DNA of 64,000 nucleotides from NCBI RefSeq assembly GCF_021191635.1, contig NZ_JAIWPR010000019.1:1-64000 (forward strand), given 5' to 3'. The translations under genes and the position numbers were made by a program. The notes under the pieces are model-generated. The model saw only the letters and a list, made by a program, of their open reading frames with translations, was not told the DNA's origin and ran no database searches. Positions 39,527-48,930 of the stretch are shown piece by piece. The DNA is from Alterluteimonas quercicellularis (lineage in GTDB: Bacteria; Pseudomonadota; Gammaproteobacteria; Xanthomonadales; Xanthomonadaceae). The first letter of the stretch is position 1. Each line of letters begins with the position of its first letter.

Positions 39527-39754
39527 ATGAATCGAACGAGCAGCACGATCGCTGCCACGGCGGGGCTCGGCATCCGCTGGCTGCCGGTAGTGCAGTGGCG
39601 CAGGGAGCTGAGCAACGCGATTTCGACGATCAGTCCGGCTTTTCCTATGGCTCTTTCGGCGCCCGCATCGGACGGCACTACTGGGGAGTGCCGCGATGGG
39701 ACGCGGCGGTACGTCCGCTACTGTGGACCGGCGATCTGCGTCGACCCCATATGA
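39527..39754 (+). pseudogene. Frameshifted member of the small secreted cysteine-pattern family
   Basis: The direct frame (75 codons) begins MNRTSSTIAATAG and ends with CRDGTRRYVRYCGPAIC, the C-x10-C-x4-C pattern shared with the two following proteins, but its middle does not look like the family. In another frame the middle reads as a signal peptide end and mature start (AAGSAVAQGAEQRDF, then GARIGRHYW). One shift near the signal peptide and one back near 39695 would restore a normal family member. Either a decayed gene or two sequence errors. Confidence 0.5.
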
Positions 39755-39831
39755 CCTTGAGTCACCCGCGCGGCCCCGGCCGGAATGCCGGGCGCTGACG
39801 GCCTTGTTACCTACCTTCAAGGAGAAACCGC

Positions 39832-40059
39832 ATGAAATGTTCGATCAGGAATGCAGCCGCCATCTTGGCCACGTCCATGGTTCTCGCGTTCGGATCCGCG
39901 TCGGCGCAGACCCCGCCGCCGAGCGAGTGCACCGCCAATGGCGTGCAGGGCTCGGTGGACTACCCCTGGGGGCAGCGCGTCTTCCTCTGCCAGAACGGCG
40001 AGTGGCTTTTCCTGTACGAATGCCAGTTCGATGCGTCCGGGTACTGCGTCATCCTCTGA
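39832..40059 (+). CDS. Small secreted four-cysteine protein, copy 2
   Basis: 75 residues, start after AAGGAGAAACC. The signal peptide ends near residue 26 (AFGSASAQ). The mature peptide of about 50 residues has four cysteines spaced C-x19-C-x10-C-x7-C and aromatic-rich segments (VDYPWGQRVFLC, EWLFLYEC). The next gene encodes a protein with the same plan, so this is a tandem family. It is preceded by a short GC hairpin and the sequence GCTGACGGCC, also found before copy 3. Function unknown; the two disulfides would suit an extracytoplasmic binding or inhibitor peptide. Confidence 0.75.
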   Translation: MKCSIRNAAAILATSMVLAFGSASAQTPPPSECTANGVQGSVDYPWGQRVFLCQNGEWLFLYECQFDASGYCVIL

Positions 40060-40132
40060 GGTTCGCTTCGCAAGGCGGCCCCCGGCCAGAAGGCCGGGGA
40101 TGCTGACGGCCACTCATGCAGGGAGCTGAACC

Positions 40133-40354
40133 ATGAGAAGAGCGATCGTGGGTGCGTTGACTGCCGCCGCGCTCGTCCTGCCGCTATCCGTGGGCACTGC
40201 CGCGGCGCAGCAGGTGCTGACGTGTACGCCCGAGATGGAGGGGCGCTACATCTACAAGCCCGTCGAAGGCGGCTGGGAAATCTATCTCTGCGCCGATGGC
40301 GTTCTTCACTTCTATCACTATTGCCCGGGGCCGCACCGGTGCACGCCACCCTGA
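40133..40354 (+). CDS. Small secreted four-cysteine protein, copy 3
   Basis: 73 residues, start after GGGAGC. The signal peptide ends near residue 25 (VGTAAAQ). The mature part has cysteines spaced C-x21-C-x10-C-x5-C with GGWEIYLCADGVLHFYHYC, closely mirroring copy 2 (QRVFLCQNGEWLFLYEC). Paralogue of the preceding gene; 73 bp separate them, including a CCCGGCC-AGAA-GGCCGGG hairpin. No known family assigned. Confidence 0.75.
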   Translation: MRRAIVGALTAAALVLPLSVGTAAAQQVLTCTPEMEGRYIYKPVEGGWEIYLCADGVLHFYHYCPGPHRCTPP

Positions 40355-40552
40355 GCATGCGACGCCTGGGCGTGGCGAGGCGCGGGTCGCTGCCGAAAGG
40401 GGCTTTCCTGTTGCCTCGAGCAAATCCGAGCCGCGGTCGGCGCTGCTAGCAGCACAAGGCCCGTTTCCAGCCGGTCCGCAGGTCGATCGGCGCGACCGCC
40501 CGCCCACCCGCCGGCGCGACAAGCTTGCCGCGATGCGTGCACACTTCGGCCT

Positions 40553-41296
40553 ATGGGCGCTTCTCCCGACACCGCTCCCGGTCCCCTGGCCGCCCGGCCG
40601 GACCTGGAGGACCTGCGTGCGCGCTTCGCCGATCGCGGGCGGGTGGTGGTGCCGAACCTGCTCACGCCGGCGTTCGCCGCCGAGCTGCACGCCTGCCTGG
40701 CGGGCTGGCCGCGCTGGGCGCTGGTGACCCGGGTGCAGGGCCGGCACCGCGACTTCGACGCCGCGGCGATGGCGCGCATCCCGCCTCAGGATCGCGTGGA
40801 GCTGGATGCGCTGATCGCCGCCGAGGCGCGGCAGGGCTTCCAGTACCTCTACGAGCGCTACCCGCTGCACGACGTCGGCTACGAGCCGGAGCCGGGTCCG
40901 CCGGTGCTGGACCGGTTCCGCGCGCTGCTGCGCGAGGGACCGCTGCTGGAGCTGGCGCGGCGGATCACCGGCTGCGGGGACATCGCCTTCGGCGACGGCC
41001 AGGCCACGCGCTACCGCAACGGCCACTTCCTGACCCTGCACGACGACGCCGAGCCGGCCAAGCGGCGGCGGGTGGCCTACGTGCTCGGCCTGACCCCGGA
41101 CTGGGCGGCGGACTACGGCGGCCAGCTGCAGTTCCTGGGCATGGACGGCGGGGTCGAGGAGGTGGTGGTGCCGCGCTTCAACACGCTGTCGCTGTTCCGG
41201 GTGCCGTGCCCGCACCTGGTGAGCGCGGTGGCGCCGTTCGTGGACGCCTCGCGGCTGTCGATCACCGGCTGGCTGCGGGCCGCCGCGGATCCGTAG
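40553..41296 (+). CDS. 2-oxoglutarate/Fe(II)-dependent oxygenase, prolyl-hydroxylase type
   Basis: 247 residues. The C-terminal double-stranded beta-helix contains the iron motif HDD in FLTLHDDAEPAKRR (about 163-165) and the distal His in VPCPHLVSAV (about 221), with a candidate 2OG-binding region at WLR near the end. YGGQLQFL before the distal His matches prolyl 4-hydroxylase-like (P4Hc) proteins. Substrate unknown. The stop TAG overlaps a GTAG half-repeat. Confidence 0.82.
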   Translation: MGASPDTAPGPLAARPDLEDLRARFADRGRVVVPNLLTPAFAAELHACLAGWPRWALVTRVQGRHRDFDAAAMARIPPQDRVELDALIAAEARQGFQYLYERYPLHDVGYEPEPGPPVLDRFRALLREGPLLELARRITGCGDIAFGDGQATRYRNGHFLTLHDDAEPAKRRRVAYVLGLTPDWAADYGGQLQFLGMDGGVEEVVVPRFNTLSLFRVPCPHLVSAVAPFVDASRLSITGWLRAAADP

Positions 41297-41312
41297 GCGC
41301 GCCTGCGCGCCA
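41293..41312. repeat. GTAG-headed REP-like half element
   Basis: GTAGGCGCGCCTGCGCGCCA, a single imperfect palindrome without an inverted partner. Its head supplies the stop codon of the oxygenase gene. Confidence 0.55.
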
Positions 41313-41431
41313 CTGCGGCGCCGGGAGCGCGGTCCGCCCCGGCGGCCGTCATCGGCCGGCCACGTGCGCTTCACCGTTTCTACGCAGCGCGGTGGGCACA
41401 GTGCGGGCCCCGACCCCGACCGCCCCACGTC

Positions 41432-41740
41432 ATGGACCCGAGCTCGATCGACATCTTCGTCACCCGCAACATCGACGGCTACGTGGTGGCGCCGGCCGGC
41501 GCCCGCCTGCCCGCGGACGCGATGGAGGCCCTGGGCGGGGTGGTGCACGGCTGGACCCAGCAGATCGGCGAGGCCAACGTGCTGCCGGGCTGGCGCGGGG
41601 TGCGCAACGACCTGGACGCCTGCGGCTACAGCGTCCTGTCCGAGGACGACTTCATGGCGCTGCTGCTGCCGCGCGCGCTGGCGCCGCCGCCCAGGCCGAT
41701 CAAGGTCGGGGCAACCGGCGCACTGGCCGTAGCGGCCTGA
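41432..41740 (+). CDS. Hypothetical protein
   Basis: 102 residues, starts MDPSSIDIFVTRNIDGYVVA and looks like a small compact cytoplasmic alpha/beta domain; the C-terminal 25 residues are Pro/Ala-rich. No signal peptide or motif I recognise. It sits in its own transcription gap between the oxygenase and radA. Confidence 0.6.
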   Translation: MDPSSIDIFVTRNIDGYVVAPAGARLPADAMEALGGVVHGWTQQIGEANVLPGWRGVRNDLDACGYSVLSEDDFMALLLPRALAPPPRPIKVGATGALAVAA

Positions 41741-41823
41741 TCGCTCCCTCCCGTTCGCCGGTCTCGCCGTGCGCGACCGGCGGCCGTTACCCTGTGGTCC
41801 GGTTTCCTGCGGATCCTTGCGGC

Positions 41824-43236
41824 ATGTCCAGACCTTCCGGCGCGGCCAAGACCACGCGCGCGCGCACCGCCTACGTCTGCGCCGAGTGCGGCGCCGAGCA
41901 CGGCAAGTGGCAGGGGCAGTGCGCCGGCTGCGGTGCCTGGAACACGCTGTCCGAGTTCGTCGTCGAGCCCGCTGCGAAGGCCGGCCCGGCCGCGCGCCGG
42001 GGCGGCTGGGCCGGCCGCGCGGACGCGCCGCGCGTCACCGCGCTCAAGGATGTGCGCCACACCGAGGAGGCGCGCGTCTCCACCGGCATCGGCGAGCTCG
42101 ACCGGGTGCTGGGCGGCGGCCTGGTCGAGGGCGCGGTGGTGCTGGTCGGCGGCGACCCGGGCATCGGCAAGTCCACGCTGCTGCTGCAGGCGGTGGCGCG
42201 CATGGCGGCGGTGCTGCCGGCGCTGTACGTGACCGGCGAGGAATCGCTGGCGCAGGTCGCCGGACGCGCCGCGCGGCTCGACCTGCCGCTGGATGGCCTG
42301 CAGGCGCTGGCCGAGACCGGGGTGGAGGCCATCCTCCAGCACGTCGCCGGCATGGCGGCCGGTACGCGCCCGCGGCTGATCGTCGCCGACTCGGTGCAGA
42401 CGCTGTGGACCGAGTCCCTGACCGCCGCCCCGGGTTCGGTCAGCCAGGTGCGCGAGAGCGCGGCGCGGCTGGTGCGCTACGCCAAGGAGACCGGCACCGC
42501 GGTGTTCCTGGTCGGCCACGTCACCAAGGAGGGCGGCATCGCCGGTCCGCGCGTGCTCGAGCACATGGTCGACGCGGTGCTCTACTTCGAGGGCGAAAGC
42601 GGCAGCCGCTTCCGGGTGCTGCGCGCGTTCAAGAACCGCTTCGGCGCGGTCAACGAGCTGGGCGTGTTCGCGATGGGCGACAAGGGCCTGAAGGAAGTGC
42701 CCAACCCGTCGGCGATCTTCCTGTCCGGCGGCAGCACCCGGCAGCCCGGCAGCTGCGTCATGGTCACCCGCGAAGGCACCCGGCCGCTGATGGTGGAGGT
42801 GCAGGCGCTGGTGGACAGCTCGCCGCTGTCCAACCCGCGGCGGGTGGCGGTGGGCCTGGAACAGAACCGGCTGGCGATGCTGCTGGCGGTGCTGCACCGC
42901 CACGGCGGCGTGGTGGTCGGCGACCAGGACGTGTTCGTCAACGTGGTCGGCGGCATCCGCGTTCAGGAGACCGCGGCCGACCTGCCGGTGCTGCTGGCGG
43001 TGCTGTCGAGCCTGCGCGACGCGCCGCTGCCGGAGAAGACCGTGGCCTTCGGCGAGGTCGGCCTGTCCGGCGAGATCCGCCCGGTGCCCAACGGCGAGGA
43101 GCGCCTGCGCGAGGCGGCCACGCACGGGTTCAAGCGCGCCATCGTGCCCAAGGCCAACGCGCCCAAGGCGGGCACGCTCAAGGGCCTGGAGGTGATCGCG
43201 GTGGAGCGCCTGGCCGACGCCCTGGCGGCCGTGTAG
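41824..43236 (+). CDS. radA: RadA DNA repair ATPase
   Basis: 470 residues. An N-terminal zinc finger (CAECGAEHGKWQGQCAGCGAWNT), a RecA-like core with Walker A GGDPGIGKSTLL near 115, the RadA signature KNRFG near 260, and a C-terminal Lon-like domain (PNGEERLREA). It promotes branch migration in recombinational repair. The start ATG at 41824 matches the usual RadA length. Its TAG stop is part of a GTAG repeat. Confidence 0.96.
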   Translation: MSRPSGAAKTTRARTAYVCAECGAEHGKWQGQCAGCGAWNTLSEFVVEPAAKAGPAARRGGWAGRADAPRVTALKDVRHTEEARVSTGIGELDRVLGGGLVEGAVVLVGGDPGIGKSTLLLQAVARMAAVLPALYVTGEESLAQVAGRAARLDLPLDGLQALAETGVEAILQHVAGMAAGTRPRLIVADSVQTLWTESLTAAPGSVSQVRESAARLVRYAKETGTAVFLVGHVTKEGGIAGPRVLEHMVDAVLYFEGESGSRFRVLRAFKNRFGAVNELGVFAMGDKGLKEVPNPSAIFLSGGSTRQPGSCVMVTREGTRPLMVEVQALVDSSPLSNPRRVAVGLEQNRLAMLLAVLHRHGGVVVGDQDVFVNVVGGIRVQETAADLPVLLAVLSSLRDAPLPEKTVAFGEVGLSGEIRPVPNGEERLREAATHGFKRAIVPKANAPKAGTLKGLEVIAVERLADALAAV

Positions 43237-43297
43237 GCGCGCGCTCGCGCGATCGGGCTTTTCCCGCGACGCATGTCGCGCGCGAGCGCGCTCCTAC
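43233..43297. repeat. GTAG-headed REP-like pair 3
   Basis: GTAGGCGCGCGCTCGCGCGA at the radA stop and the inverted partner ending GCGAGCGCGCTCCTAC, about 20 bases apart. Lies between convergent radA and the PLP enzyme gene. Confidence 0.85.
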
Positions 43298-43392
43298 AGG
43301 GCTTGCGCGTCACGACCGGAGTGGGTCGATGCTGGTGGGGCGTCGTGGAAAGCGTCGCGCGCGCGCGCGCGCCTGCGGCGTGCGCCGGTCCG

Positions 43393-44544
43393 TCAGCCGC
43401 CCACGCGGTGGCGCGAGACCGGTCGCAGGTCGGGCATCGAACCGTCCGCGTCCGCGGCGGCGGCGATGCGCGCGTCGGCCTGCGCGATGTCGATGCCCTG
43501 CGCGGCGTACCAGTCGGCGTTGTAGTAGCTGTGGGCGTAGCGCTCGCCGCCGTCGCACAGGATGGTGACGATCGAGCCGGCCTCGCCGCGCGCGCGCATG
43601 GCCTGGGCGGCGTGCAGCACGCCGACGAAGTTGGTGCCGGTGGAGCCGCCCACGCGCCGGCCGAGGCGGCGGTTGACGTAGCGCATCGCGGCCAGGGCGA
43701 GCGCGTCGGGCACCTTCACCATCGCGTCCACGCAGGCCGGCACGAAGCTGGGCTCGGCGGTCGGCCGGCCGATGCCCTCGATGCGCGAGGCCGGCGCGGC
43801 GGCCGCCGGCGGGGCCTCGCCGCGGGCGAGGGCGGCGTAGTGGCCGTGGAAGGCCGAATGCTCCGGATCGGCGCACAGCACGCAGGTCGCCAGGCCGCGG
43901 TAGCGCGCGTAGCGACCGATGGTGGCGCTGGTGCCGCCGGTGCCGGCGCTGCACACCAGCCAGGCCGGCACCGGGTGCGGCTCCTGCTCCATCTGCCGGA
44001 AGATCGATTCGGCGATGTTGTTGTTGGCGCGCCAGTCGGTGGCGCGCTCGGCATAGGTGAACTGGTCCATGAAGTGGCCGCCGCACTCGCGCGCGACCTC
44101 GGCGGAGGCGGCGGCGATGTCGCAGGCGTTGCGGACCAGGTGGCAGCGGCCGCCGTGGAACTCGATCGCGGCGATCTTCTCCGGCGAGGTCGAGGCCGGC
44201 ATCACCGCCACGAACGGCAGCCCCAGCAGGCGCGCGAAGTAGGCCTCGGAGACCGCGGTGGAACCGCTGGAGGCCTCGACCACGGTACTGCCGGCGTGCA
44301 GCCAGCCGTTGGCCAGCGCGTACAGGAACAGCGAGCGCGCCAGCCGGTGCTTGAGGCTGCCGGTCGGGTGGCTGGACTCGTCCTTGAAGTAGACGTCGAT
44401 GCCGGGAAAGCCGGGCAGCGACAACGGGATCAGGTGGGTATCGGCCGATCGGTTGAAGTCGGCCTCGATGCGGCGGATCGCCGCCGCGGTCCAGGCGTGC
44501 TGCGTGGTGCGGGCGAGGCGGCTGGGATCGTCGACGAGGGACAT
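43393..44544 (-). CDS. PLP-dependent cysteine synthase-like enzyme
   Basis: 383 residues of the tryptophan synthase beta / fold-type II family. The PLP lysine lies in [12 protein letters not shown] near 70, with a substrate loop [12 protein letters not shown] and phosphate-binding [13 protein letters not shown]. The sequence looks closer to cysteine synthase-like desulfhydrases (Cds1 type) than to CysK/CysM: the STGTNF element and the C-terminal extension are notable. It may release H2S from cysteine or act in sulfur or amino-acid exchange. Start ATG 44544. Confidence 0.82.
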   Translation of the reverse strand: MSLVDDPSRLARTTQHAWTAAAIRRIEADFNRSADTHLIPLSLPGFPGIDVYFKDESSHPTGSLKHRLARSLFLYALANGWLHAGSTVVEASSGSTAVSEAYFARLLGLPFVAVMPASTSPEKIAAIEFHGGRCHLVRNACDIAAASAEVARECGGHFMDQFTYAERATDWRANNNIAESIFRQMEQEPHPVPAWLVCSAGTGGTSATIGRYARYRGLATCVLCADPEHSAFHGHYAALARGEAPPAAAAPASRIEGIGRPTAEPSFVPACVDAMVKVPDALALAAMRYVNRRLGRRVGGSTGTNFVGVLHAAQAMRARGEAGSIVTILCDGGERYAHSYYNADWYAAQGIDIAQADARIAAAADADGSMPDLRPVSRHRVGG

Positions 44545-44612
44545 CGGGCGCGGGCATCCTGGGCGGGCCGCCATTCTCGCCGATCGCGCGGCGGGCGGGC
44601 GCCGTGCCCCGG

Positions 44613-45401
44613 CTAGGCGCGTCCCAGCACCAGTTCCAGCACGAACTTGCTGCCGAAGAAGGCCAGCACCAGCAGGGTCATCGCGGTCAGCGTCCAGCCC
44701 ACCGCCGAGGCGCCGCGCCAGCCGTAGCGCCAGCGCCCGAACAGCAGGGCGCCGAACACCAGCCAGGACAGCACGCTGAGCACGGTCTTGTGGATCAGGT
44801 GCTGGGCGAACAGGTCGTGGACGAACAGGATGCCGGTCAGCAGGGTGGCGGTGAGCAGCACGAAGCCCACGGTGATCGTGCGGAACAGCAGCGATTCCAG
44901 CTCGGTGAGCGGGGGCAGGGCGCGCAGCCAGCGGTGGAACTCGCGGCGCCGCAGCGCGCGGTCCTGCGCCCACAGCAGGATCGCCAGCAGCGCCGCCACG
45001 GCCAGGGTCGCGTAGGCGAGCAGGGCGAACCAGGCGTGCAGCTGTAGCCGCCAGTCCAGGCCCTCGGGCACGTGGTGGCCGGCGCCGGCGTAGGTCGCCA
45101 GCGAGGCGGCGGCCAGGGGAAACACGGTCACGCCCAGCGCCGGCATGCGGCCGCGGATGCCGAACAGCAGGGTCAGCAGCGACATGCCCAGCCCGACCAG
45201 GGACAGCGCGGCGAAGAAGTGCAGGTCGGCGCCGCCGACCTCGCGCCAGGCCAGCACGTGGTAGGCGCCGTGGCCGACCACGGCCGTCAGCGCCGGCAGC
45301 GCCCAGGCGGCGCTGCCGGCCGGTGCGTCGCGGGCCACCGTCCGCACGAGCAGGCTGGCCGCCGCGAGATAGAGCACGGTGGCGATGAAAACGATCGGCA
45401 T
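44613..45401 (-). CDS. CcsA-like cytochrome c assembly membrane protein (YpjD type)
   Basis: 262 residues with about eight membrane helices ([54 protein letters not shown]). Histidines at helix ends ([21 protein letters not shown]) match haem-handling proteins of the CcsA/HemX group, but the tryptophan-rich WWD haem loop is not seen. Such proteins are usually encoded next to ffh, as here, divergent from it. Exact role uncertain. Confidence 0.8.
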   Translation of the reverse strand: MPIVFIATVLYLAAASLLVRTVARDAPAGSAAWALPALTAVVGHGAYHVLAWREVGGADLHFFAALSLVGLGMSLLTLLFGIRGRMPALGVTVFPLAAASLATYAGAGHHVPEGLDWRLQLHAWFALLAYATLAVAALLAILLWAQDRALRRREFHRWLRALPPLTELESLLFRTITVGFVLLTATLLTGILFVHDLFAQHLIHKTVLSVLSWLVFGALLFGRWRYGWRGASAVGWTLTAMTLLVLAFFGSKFVLELVLGRA

Positions 45402-45476
45402 GCCGTCAGTGTCGCACGGTTTCCCGCCGCGGGCGCCCGTGGGCGCGGGGCGGACGGGGCGTCCCGGCGCGACGGT

Positions 45477-45482
45477 TATAAT
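45477..45482 (+). promoter_or_regulatory. -10 box for ffh
   Basis: A consensus TATAAT 33 bp before the ffh start; no recognisable -35 at 17 bp. Confidence 0.6.
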
Positions 45483-45514
45483 CCCGAGTCCCGACCCGCC
45501 CGCCCGTGAGCCGC

Positions 45515-46885
45515 ATGTTCGAATCCCTGACCCAGCGCCTGTCCGGCACCATGGAGCGCCTGCGCGGCCGCGGCCGGCTGACCGAGGAGAACATCCGCGA
45601 GGCCACCCGCGAGGTGCGCATCGCGCTGCTGGAGGCCGACGTCGCGCTGCCGGTGGTGCAGGCGCTGATCGAGCGCATCAAGGTGCGCGCGGTCGGCCAG
45701 GAGGTGCTGAAGTCGCTGACCCCGGGCCAGGCGCTGATCAAGGTGGTGCGCGACGAGCTCACCACGGTGATGGGCGCGCAGGCGGCCGACCTCAACCTCA
45801 ACGTCCCGGCACCGGCGGTGATGCTGATGGCCGGCCTGCAGGGCGCGGGCAAGACCACCACGGTGGGCAAGCTCGCCCGGCACCTGAAGGACAAGCGCAA
45901 GAAGAAGGTGATGGTGGTCAGCGCCGACGTCTACCGGCCGGCCGCGATCGAGCAGCTGAAGACGCTGGCCGAGCAGGTCGGCGTGATCTTCTTCCCGTCC
46001 GAGGCCTCGCAGAAGCCGGTGGACATCGTGCGCGCGGCGATCGCCGACGCCCGCAAGTCCTTCGTCGACGTGCTGCTGGTGGATACCGCCGGCCGTCTCG
46101 CCATCGACGAGGCGATGATGGCCGAGATCAAGGCCCTGCACGCCGCGATCGACCCGGTCGAGACGCTGTTCGTGGTCGATGCGATGACCGGCCAGGACGC
46201 CGCCACCACCGCCAAGGCGTTCTCGGAGGCGCTGCCGCTGACCGGCGTGGTGCTGACCAAGACCGACGGCGACGCCCGCGGCGGCGCGGCGCTGTCGGTG
46301 CGCTACATCACCGGGCGCCCGATCAAGTTCATCGGCACCGGCGAGAAGACCGACGGCCTGGACGTGTTCCATCCCGACCGCGTCGCCAGCCGCATCCTCG
46401 ACATGGGCGACGTGCTGTCGCTGGTTGAGCAGGTCGAGCAGCAGGTCGACCGCGACAAGGCCGAGAAGCTGGCGCGCAAGGTCGCCAAGGGCAAAAAGTT
46501 CGACCTCAACGACATGCGCGACCAGCTCGAGCAGATGCAGAACATGGGCGGCATCTCCGGCCTGATGGACAAGCTGCCGGGCATCGGCCAGGTGCCCGAG
46601 CACCTCAAGCAGCAGGTCACCGGCAAGGAAGTGCCGCGCATGATCGCCATCATCGGCTCGATGACGAAGAAGGAGCGCCGCAACCCGGCGCTGCTCAACG
46701 GCTCGCGCCGCGCCCGCATCGCCGCGGGTTCCGGCACCACGCCGGCCGACGTCAACAAGCTGATGAAGCAGTACCAGCAGATGGAGAAGATGATGGGCAA
46801 GATGGCCCGCGGCGGCATGAAGGGCATGATGCGCGGCCTGCAGGGCATGATGGGCGGCCGCGGCGGGATGCCGCCGTTCCGGTGA
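45515..46885 (+). CDS. ffh: Signal recognition particle protein Ffh
   Basis: 456 residues beginning MFESLTQRLSG (an in-frame GTG at 45506 would add three residues). NG GTPase domain: GLQGAGKTTTVGKLA near 107, DTAGR, TKTDGDARGG. The Met-rich M domain at the C-terminus ends GGRGGMPPFR. It binds 4.5S RNA and targets nascent membrane proteins, of which this window encodes many. Confidence 0.97.
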   Translation: MFESLTQRLSGTMERLRGRGRLTEENIREATREVRIALLEADVALPVVQALIERIKVRAVGQEVLKSLTPGQALIKVVRDELTTVMGAQAADLNLNVPAPAVMLMAGLQGAGKTTTVGKLARHLKDKRKKKVMVVSADVYRPAAIEQLKTLAEQVGVIFFPSEASQKPVDIVRAAIADARKSFVDVLLVDTAGRLAIDEAMMAEIKALHAAIDPVETLFVVDAMTGQDAATTAKAFSEALPLTGVVLTKTDGDARGGAALSVRYITGRPIKFIGTGEKTDGLDVFHPDRVASRILDMGDVLSLVEQVEQQVDRDKAEKLARKVAKGKKFDLNDMRDQLEQMQNMGGISGLMDKLPGIGQVPEHLKQQVTGKEVPRMIAIIGSMTKKERRNPALLNGSRRARIAAGSGTTPADVNKLMKQYQQMEKMMGKMARGGMKGMMRGLQGMMGGRGGMPPFR

Positions 46886-46926
46886 CGCCGCGGTCGCGTC
46901 CTCCGGCGAGCTGAGGAAGCGCCGCC

Positions 46927-48003
46927 TTGAGTCCCGCACCGGTCCTCTCCCGCGCCGAGGCGTTCTGCCGGCGCTTCGGCCTGAGCAGGCCGATCCTGAT
47001 GGGCCCGATGGCCGGCGCCTGCCCGCCCGCGCTCGCCGCGGCCGTCGCCGATGCCGGCGGCATGGGCGCGATGGGTGCGGTGCTGTCGCGGCCCGGCGAC
47101 ATCGGCGACTGGATGACGGCGTTCCGCACCCGCTCCGGCGGCCCGGCGCAGGTCAACCTGTGGGTGCCCGACCCGCCGCCGCATCGCGACGCGCAGGCGG
47201 AAGCCGCCACCCGCGCCTTCCTCGAACGCTGGGGACCGGCGGTGCCGGCCGCCGCCGGCGACGACGCGCCGGCCGATTTCGACGCGCAGTTCGACGCGCT
47301 GGTCGCCGCGCGCCCGGCCGCGGCGTCGAGCATCATGGGCCTGTTCGGCGACGCGCAGGTGCGGCGGCTGAAGGAGGCCGGCATCGCCTGGTTCGCCTGC
47401 GCGACCACGCTGGACGAGGCGCTGCGGGCGCAGGCCGCCGGCGCCGATGCGGTGGTCGCGCAGGGCGCGGAGGCCGGCGGCCACCGCGGCGCCTTCGACG
47501 CGGACGCCGCCGAGCGCCGGCTCTCGGGGCTGTTCTCGCTGCTGCCGCGGCTGGCCGACCGGCTCGACGTGCCGGTGATCGCCGCCGGCGGCATCGCCGA
47601 CGGGCGCGGCATCGCCGCGGCGCTGCTGCTCGGCGCCAGCGCGGTGCAGATCGGCACCGCCTTCCTGCGCACGCCCGAGGCCGCGATCCCGCCGGCCTGG
47701 GCCGACGCCCTGGCCGACGCGGAGCCGGAGGACTGCTGGCCCACGCGCGCCTTCAGCGGCCGCCTCGGCCGCGCGCTGGCGACCGGCTACGTCCGTGCCG
47801 CCGCCGCGGCCGACGCGCCGCCGCCGCGGCCTTACCCGGTCCAGCGCGGCCTGACCGCGCCGATGCGCCGGCAGGCGGCCGCCGAGGGGCGGCTGGAGGC
47901 GATGCAGGCCTGGACCGGCCAGTCGGCCTGGCTGGCGCGGCCGGCGCCGGCCGCGGAGCTGGTCGAGACCTGGTGGCGCGACGCCGTGCGGCTGCTGGCA
48001 TGA
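46927..48003 (+). CDS. Nitronate monooxygenase-like FMN enzyme
   Basis: 358 residues with a TIM-barrel FMN-binding pattern: PILMGPMAGACPP near the start, QGAEAGGHRG (the NMO signature) near 180, and the phosphate-binding VPVIAAGGIADGRG and GASAVQIGTAFL. It oxidises alkyl nitronates such as propionate-3-nitronate. Start is TTG at 46927 (no ATG nearby gives the conserved N-terminus). Overlaps the aminotransferase gene by ATGA, so the two are coupled. Confidence 0.85.
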   Translation: MSPAPVLSRAEAFCRRFGLSRPILMGPMAGACPPALAAAVADAGGMGAMGAVLSRPGDIGDWMTAFRTRSGGPAQVNLWVPDPPPHRDAQAEAATRAFLERWGPAVPAAAGDDAPADFDAQFDALVAARPAAASSIMGLFGDAQVRRLKEAGIAWFACATTLDEALRAQAAGADAVVAQGAEAGGHRGAFDADAAERRLSGLFSLLPRLADRLDVPVIAAGGIADGRGIAAALLLGASAVQIGTAFLRTPEAAIPPAWADALADAEPEDCWPTRAFSGRLGRALATGYVRAAAAADAPPPRPYPVQRGLTAPMRRQAAAEGRLEAMQAWTGQSAWLARPAPAAELVETWWRDAVRLLA

Positions 48004-48806
48004 GCGGCTGGCTCGCATTGCTGTGCGACGGCGCGCCGGCGACCGCGCAGGACCTGGCCGCGCCGGCGCTGGTCAACGACGGACACTTCAGCACCCTGCA
48101 GGTGCGTGGCGGCGCGGCGCGGGGATTCGACCTGCACCTGCAACGGCTGTGCGAGGCCACGCGCCTGCTGTTCGACGCCGAGCTGGCGCCTGCGCGCGTG
48201 CGCCGCGACTGCGCGGCCGCGCTGGCCGCGGCCGGCGTGCAGGACGCGACCCTGCGCGCCACGGTGTTCCGCCGGCCCGGGACGGGCGTGCCGGCGCTGC
48301 TGGTCTCGGTCGCGGCGCCGGCCGAGCCGTCGCCGTCGCCGCTGCGGGTGAAGTCGTTCGGCTTCGTGCGCACGTTGCCGGAGGTCAAGCACGTGGGCAC
48401 CTTCCCGCTGTTCCACCACCACCGCCTCGCCGAGCGCGCCGGCTTCGACGACGCGCTGTTCGTCGCCCCGGGCGGCCGCGTGTGCGAGGGCTCGGTCTGG
48501 AACCTGGGCTTCTTCTGCGATGCCGGCGTGACCTGGCCGGACGGACCGGCGCTGCGCGGGGTCACCGAGCGGCTGCTGCAGGCCGGGCTGGACGCGGCGG
48601 GCGTGCCGCAGGCCGTGCGCCCGGTGCGGCTGGACGAGGTGGGCGCCTTCCGTGGCGCCTTCGCCTGCAACTCGCGCGGGCTGCAGCCGATCGCGGCGAT
48701 CGACGCGGTGCGCTACGCGCGCGACGATGCGTTCGCGGACGCGATCGGCCGCGCGCTGGACTCGCGGCCCTGGCAGCCGATCGCCGAAGCGCCCGCACCG
48801 GCTTAG
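48000..48806 (+). CDS. Class IV aminotransferase (branched-chain / 4-amino-4-deoxychorismate lyase type)
   Basis: 268 residues of fold-type IV. The PLP lysine is probably Lys130 in LPEVKHVGTF; the glutamate and turn of the family are seen in VCEGSVWNLGFF, and the end in FACNSRGLQPI. Length fits 4-amino-4-deoxychorismate lyase (PabC) or D-amino acid/branched-chain aminotransferases; substrate not resolvable. Translationally coupled to the nitronate monooxygenase. Confidence 0.8.
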   Translation: MSGWLALLCDGAPATAQDLAAPALVNDGHFSTLQVRGGAARGFDLHLQRLCEATRLLFDAELAPARVRRDCAAALAAAGVQDATLRATVFRRPGTGVPALLVSVAAPAEPSPSPLRVKSFGFVRTLPEVKHVGTFPLFHHHRLAERAGFDDALFVAPGGRVCEGSVWNLGFFCDAGVTWPDGPALRGVTERLLQAGLDAAGVPQAVRPVRLDEVGAFRGAFACNSRGLQPIAAIDAVRYARDDAFADAIGRALDSRPWQPIAEAPAPA

Positions 48807-48930
48807 CGGCGCAGCGGGCGATCGGCTACCCTGGCGCGCGCCGGCGGCAGCCGGCGGGGGAGACCGCGCGCATCGCCTGCGCGGCCAGGAGCGGGCCGCC
48901 GCGGCGCGGCCGGAACGAGGGAGGAACAGC

